9,383 nt of DNA from Gammaproteobacteria bacterium. Lineage in GTDB: Bacteria > Pseudomonadota > Gammaproteobacteria > Arenicellales > JAHEKD01. The stretch spans positions 1 to 9,383 of the forward strand of contig JAHEKD010000054.1 of NCBI GenBank assembly GCA_024638545.1, read 5' to 3'. Made by a program: the position numbers and the translations under genes. The notes under the pieces were generated by a model. That model saw only the letters and a program-made list of their open reading frames with translations, made no database searches and was not told the origin of the DNA. Every line of letters begins with the position of its first letter. The stretch's first letter is position 1. Of this stretch, positions 7,315 through 9,383 are shown in pieces.

Positions 7315-9383
7315 ATGAAAAAGGCAGTACAAATTGGAGGTTACATCATCGCCGGGCTTGCTGCCCTGGTTGTGTTGATCATTATTGTTTTAAAACTAAT
7401 AAGCGATAACCAGTATAAAGAATGGGTTATCTCAGCAGCCCAGTCTGCAACAGGGCGGGAAGTCACCATCGAATCCCTGGAGCTTGATTTCAACACCACC
7501 GACAAAGCCACTGCCAGCCGCCTTCAAATGGCAAATGCCAGCTGGAGCAAAAATCCACACATGTTGCGTATAGACACTATGGAGGCTGAAATTAGGCTGC
7601 TTGATTTGATCAGCGGCGTTGCCGATCTTCGAGCAATCATAAGCGGACTTAAGGCGATTTCCGAGACCAGTGTTGAAGGGGTGAGCAACTGGTCGCTGTC
7701 AACAGGTGATGACGCTGAGCAACCGGAGATTGAGCAGCAGAAAGAATCGGAGCCCGGATTACCGATTGATTTCATAATTCGTGAGTTCAGAATTAGCAAC
7801 TCGACTATCGATTACCTTCAGGCGGATGAAAACAGCAGTGTCAATGCACTGATCAATGAATTTTCAATTGTAACGCCTGAAACTGACGCCATTATCAACC
7901 TGGACGCGACAGTAAATTCCACTCCAATACAAATCAGTGGCAATCTGGGACAACTCTCCGGCCTGATATATGATCAATCCTCTGCACTTAAGCTAGATGG
8001 CAAAGTCGGTGAGAATACCATTGCAATCAAGGGTGACTGGGGACCGCTTTTGCCAGATCCGGCATTGAACCTCAAAGCAGATATTGACATTCTTGCAAAA
8101 ACACCACTTGCCAATATTTTGGGCATCGATATCATCGATTTTGGAGCGATGAAATTCAGCTCCCGGCTGGTTGCCCGAGAAGGGCAATTTTCAATTTCTG
8201 AAATAGTCACAAATCTTGACGGCAGTGTGTCTGATTTCAGCATTACCGGGTCAATTGATGATTTGCTCAATCTTAAGGGGATTCAAATCACCACCCGGGC
8301 CGAAACGATTGAGTTGGCGTCACTGTTAGGCAAATTCAATATAGAATTTCCTGTTGCATTACCCCCCAAAGTGGATATTGTTGCCGTAATTGATGGTGGC
8401 CTGGACAATCTGGATGCCAGCAATATTGAGGTTATCGTGGCCGATCAGGGTGTAGACATCGAATTTAAAGGCTATCTTGAGAATGCACTTGATGCCAGGG
8501 AAATTGAGGGCCAGCTCACAGCACACATCGACTCTACCTCCATCCTGTCCAAATACGCTGAATTGCCTTTACCTGATCTGGGGAGTGTGGATATCAGAGC
8601 AAACCTCGTGTCGAAGGATAACCAGGTCAGTCTGAAAAATCTGGATGCAAAGTTGAATTCCGAAAATATTCAAATGAATGTAACCGGTGGTATCGAGGAT
8701 TTGGTGACCGCCCAGGGTATTCAGCTGCAAATGAGTACCGATATCCGCTCACTTAGCGAGCAGAATATTACTGAAATACAGGCTCTGCTTGATCACTTTG
8801 AAGTCAATGCACCGCTTGAGTACCTGCCGGGAAGTGCACGTCTTAATGCACTGTTTGAGGGAGACCTCAAGCGTTTGAATATCAGCAATTTTGACGCCGT
8901 AGCAAATGATCAGGGAATTAATGTTAGCTTGAATGGCAAGATCGAAGATATTTTGAAAACAATCGACGTTGATACCGAATTCACAATCAAAGCGGATTCT
9001 CTGTCTTCCTTATCCAAATACGCAGGCCTGGAACTCCCGGCAACGGATGAGCTGGAGGCATCAGGCCAGGTTAAATCCAGTAATAAAACATATAAGCTCA
9101 ATGATTTGCAGGCAAGCCTGAATGCGCCAGGTTTCAATCTTGAGCTGGATGCAATTGTTAACGACCTGCTGAATATCAGCGGTATAAATGCGCAACTCAA
9201 GTCAGAGATTGATTCGCTTTCGTCACTTTCTGTGATTGCAAAGACAGATCTGCCGCAGACAGACCCGGTATCAGTCAGCGCATCGCTTGTAAGCAATCTG
9301 GAAGATGCGTCTGACCCCGCCGCTATCTCCGTAACAGCCACCAGTAAGGAGACGAAAATCAGGCTGGATACCAATCTGAGCGA
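7315..9383 (+). CDS. AsmA-family envelope protein, 3' end beyond the window
   Basis: The frame is open from ATG 7315 to the window edge: 689 codons, no stop, so the gene is partial. It starts MKKAVQIGGYIIAG, then one hydrophobic segment (about residues 7-29), giving an inner-membrane anchor with the rest in the periplasm. Residues 33-115 follow the AsmA N-terminal pattern (SAAQSATGREVTIESLELDF, then a conserved 'LLDLISG' stretch). From about residue 322 five repeats follow at 322, 395, 467, 548 and 622, each starting with a G/T-I strand and followed by a SLSSLSKYAGLELP-like segment, with a pitch of 72-81 residues. AsmA-family proteins (AsmA, TamB, YhdP) form long beta-rich grooves thought to carry phospholipids between membranes, so an envelope-lipid role is likely by family. 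No good Shine-Dalgarno sequence precedes the start. It lies 68 bases after the sulfotransferase remnant, with no sign of a functional link. Confidence 0.88.
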   Translation, partial: MKKAVQIGGYIIAGLAALVVLIIIVLKLISDNQYKEWVISAAQSATGREVTIESLELDFNTTDKATASRLQMANASWSKNPHMLRIDTMEAEIRLLDLISGVADLRAIISGLKAISETSVEGVSNWSLSTGDDAEQPEIEQQKESEPGLPIDFIIREFRISNSTIDYLQADENSSVNALINEFSIVTPETDAIINLDATVNSTPIQISGNLGQLSGLIYDQSSALKLDGKVGENTIAIKGDWGPLLPDPALNLKADIDILAKTPLANILGIDIIDFGAMKFSSRLVAREGQFSISEIVTNLDGSVSDFSITGSIDDLLNLKGIQITTRAETIELASLLGKFNIEFPVALPPKVDIVAVIDGGLDNLDASNIEVIVADQGVDIEFKGYLENALDAREIEGQLTAHIDSTSILSKYAELPLPDLGSVDIRANLVSKDNQVSLKNLDAKLNSENIQMNVTGGIEDLVTAQGIQLQMSTDIRSLSEQNITEIQALLDHFEVNAPLEYLPGSARLNALFEGDLKRLNISNFDAVANDQGINVSLNGKIEDILKTIDVDTEFTIKADSLSSLSKYAGLELPATDELEASGQVKSSNKTYKLNDLQASLNAPGFNLELDAIVNDLLNISGINAQLKSEIDSLSSLSVIAKTDLPQTDPVSVSASLVSNLEDASDPAAISVTATSKETKIRLDTNLS

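Noticed and set aside
8910..9374. 154-codon minus strand reading frame
   Set aside because: It is the antisense shadow of the AsmA-family gene. Its serine- and leucine-rich composition reflects the opposite strand.
1..9383. Anti-phage, toxin-antitoxin or other new multi-gene system
   Set aside because: The HrpA motifs and C-terminal domain are those of the housekeeping helicase, and no neighbouring nuclease, sensor or toxin-like gene is present.

Overview
The window looks like chromosomal DNA of a gammaproteobacterium or close relative. The evidence is a full-length HrpA helicase that follows the E. coli-type architecture to its last residues, and an AsmA-family protein typical of Gram-negative envelopes. 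All supported genes lie on the + strand. The neighbourhood is loosely packed, with wide non-coding gaps, one broken gene and two copies of a small mobile-element-like repeat. I see no phage, CRISPR, tRNA, rRNA or defence locus.

Layout. Bases 1-287 carry no callable gene and end in a good rho-independent terminator (288-316), so a + strand transcript probably enters from the left. After about 280 bases of AT-rich spacer comes a G+C-rich short-chain dehydrogenase/reductase (599-1354). A 213-bp element with 15-bp terminal inverted repeats follows (1438-1650). It has no coding capacity and resembles a MITE. Next are a possible sigma-70 promoter (1680-1707), a small five-helix EamA-like membrane protein (1786-2226) and hrpA (2368-6279). 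A second copy of the same 213-bp element lies at 6431-6643 in the opposite orientation. Its right end abuts the remnant of a PAPS-type sulfotransferase gene, which has lost its 5' end and carries a frameshift (6644-7246). The window closes with a long AsmA-family reading frame with five internal repeats (7315-9383), still open at the right edge.

How it fits together. These genes do not form an obvious pathway or operon. hrpA and AsmA are housekeeping-type functions (RNA helicase or ribosome-linked work, and envelope lipid homeostasis). The dehydrogenase and the dead sulfotransferase look accessory. The most distinctive feature is the inverted pair of 213-bp elements (202 of 213 positions identical) bracketing 4.78 kb that holds the membrane gene and hrpA. 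The pair could have supported inversion or other rearrangement of this block. I find no convincing evidence for an undescribed multi-gene system.
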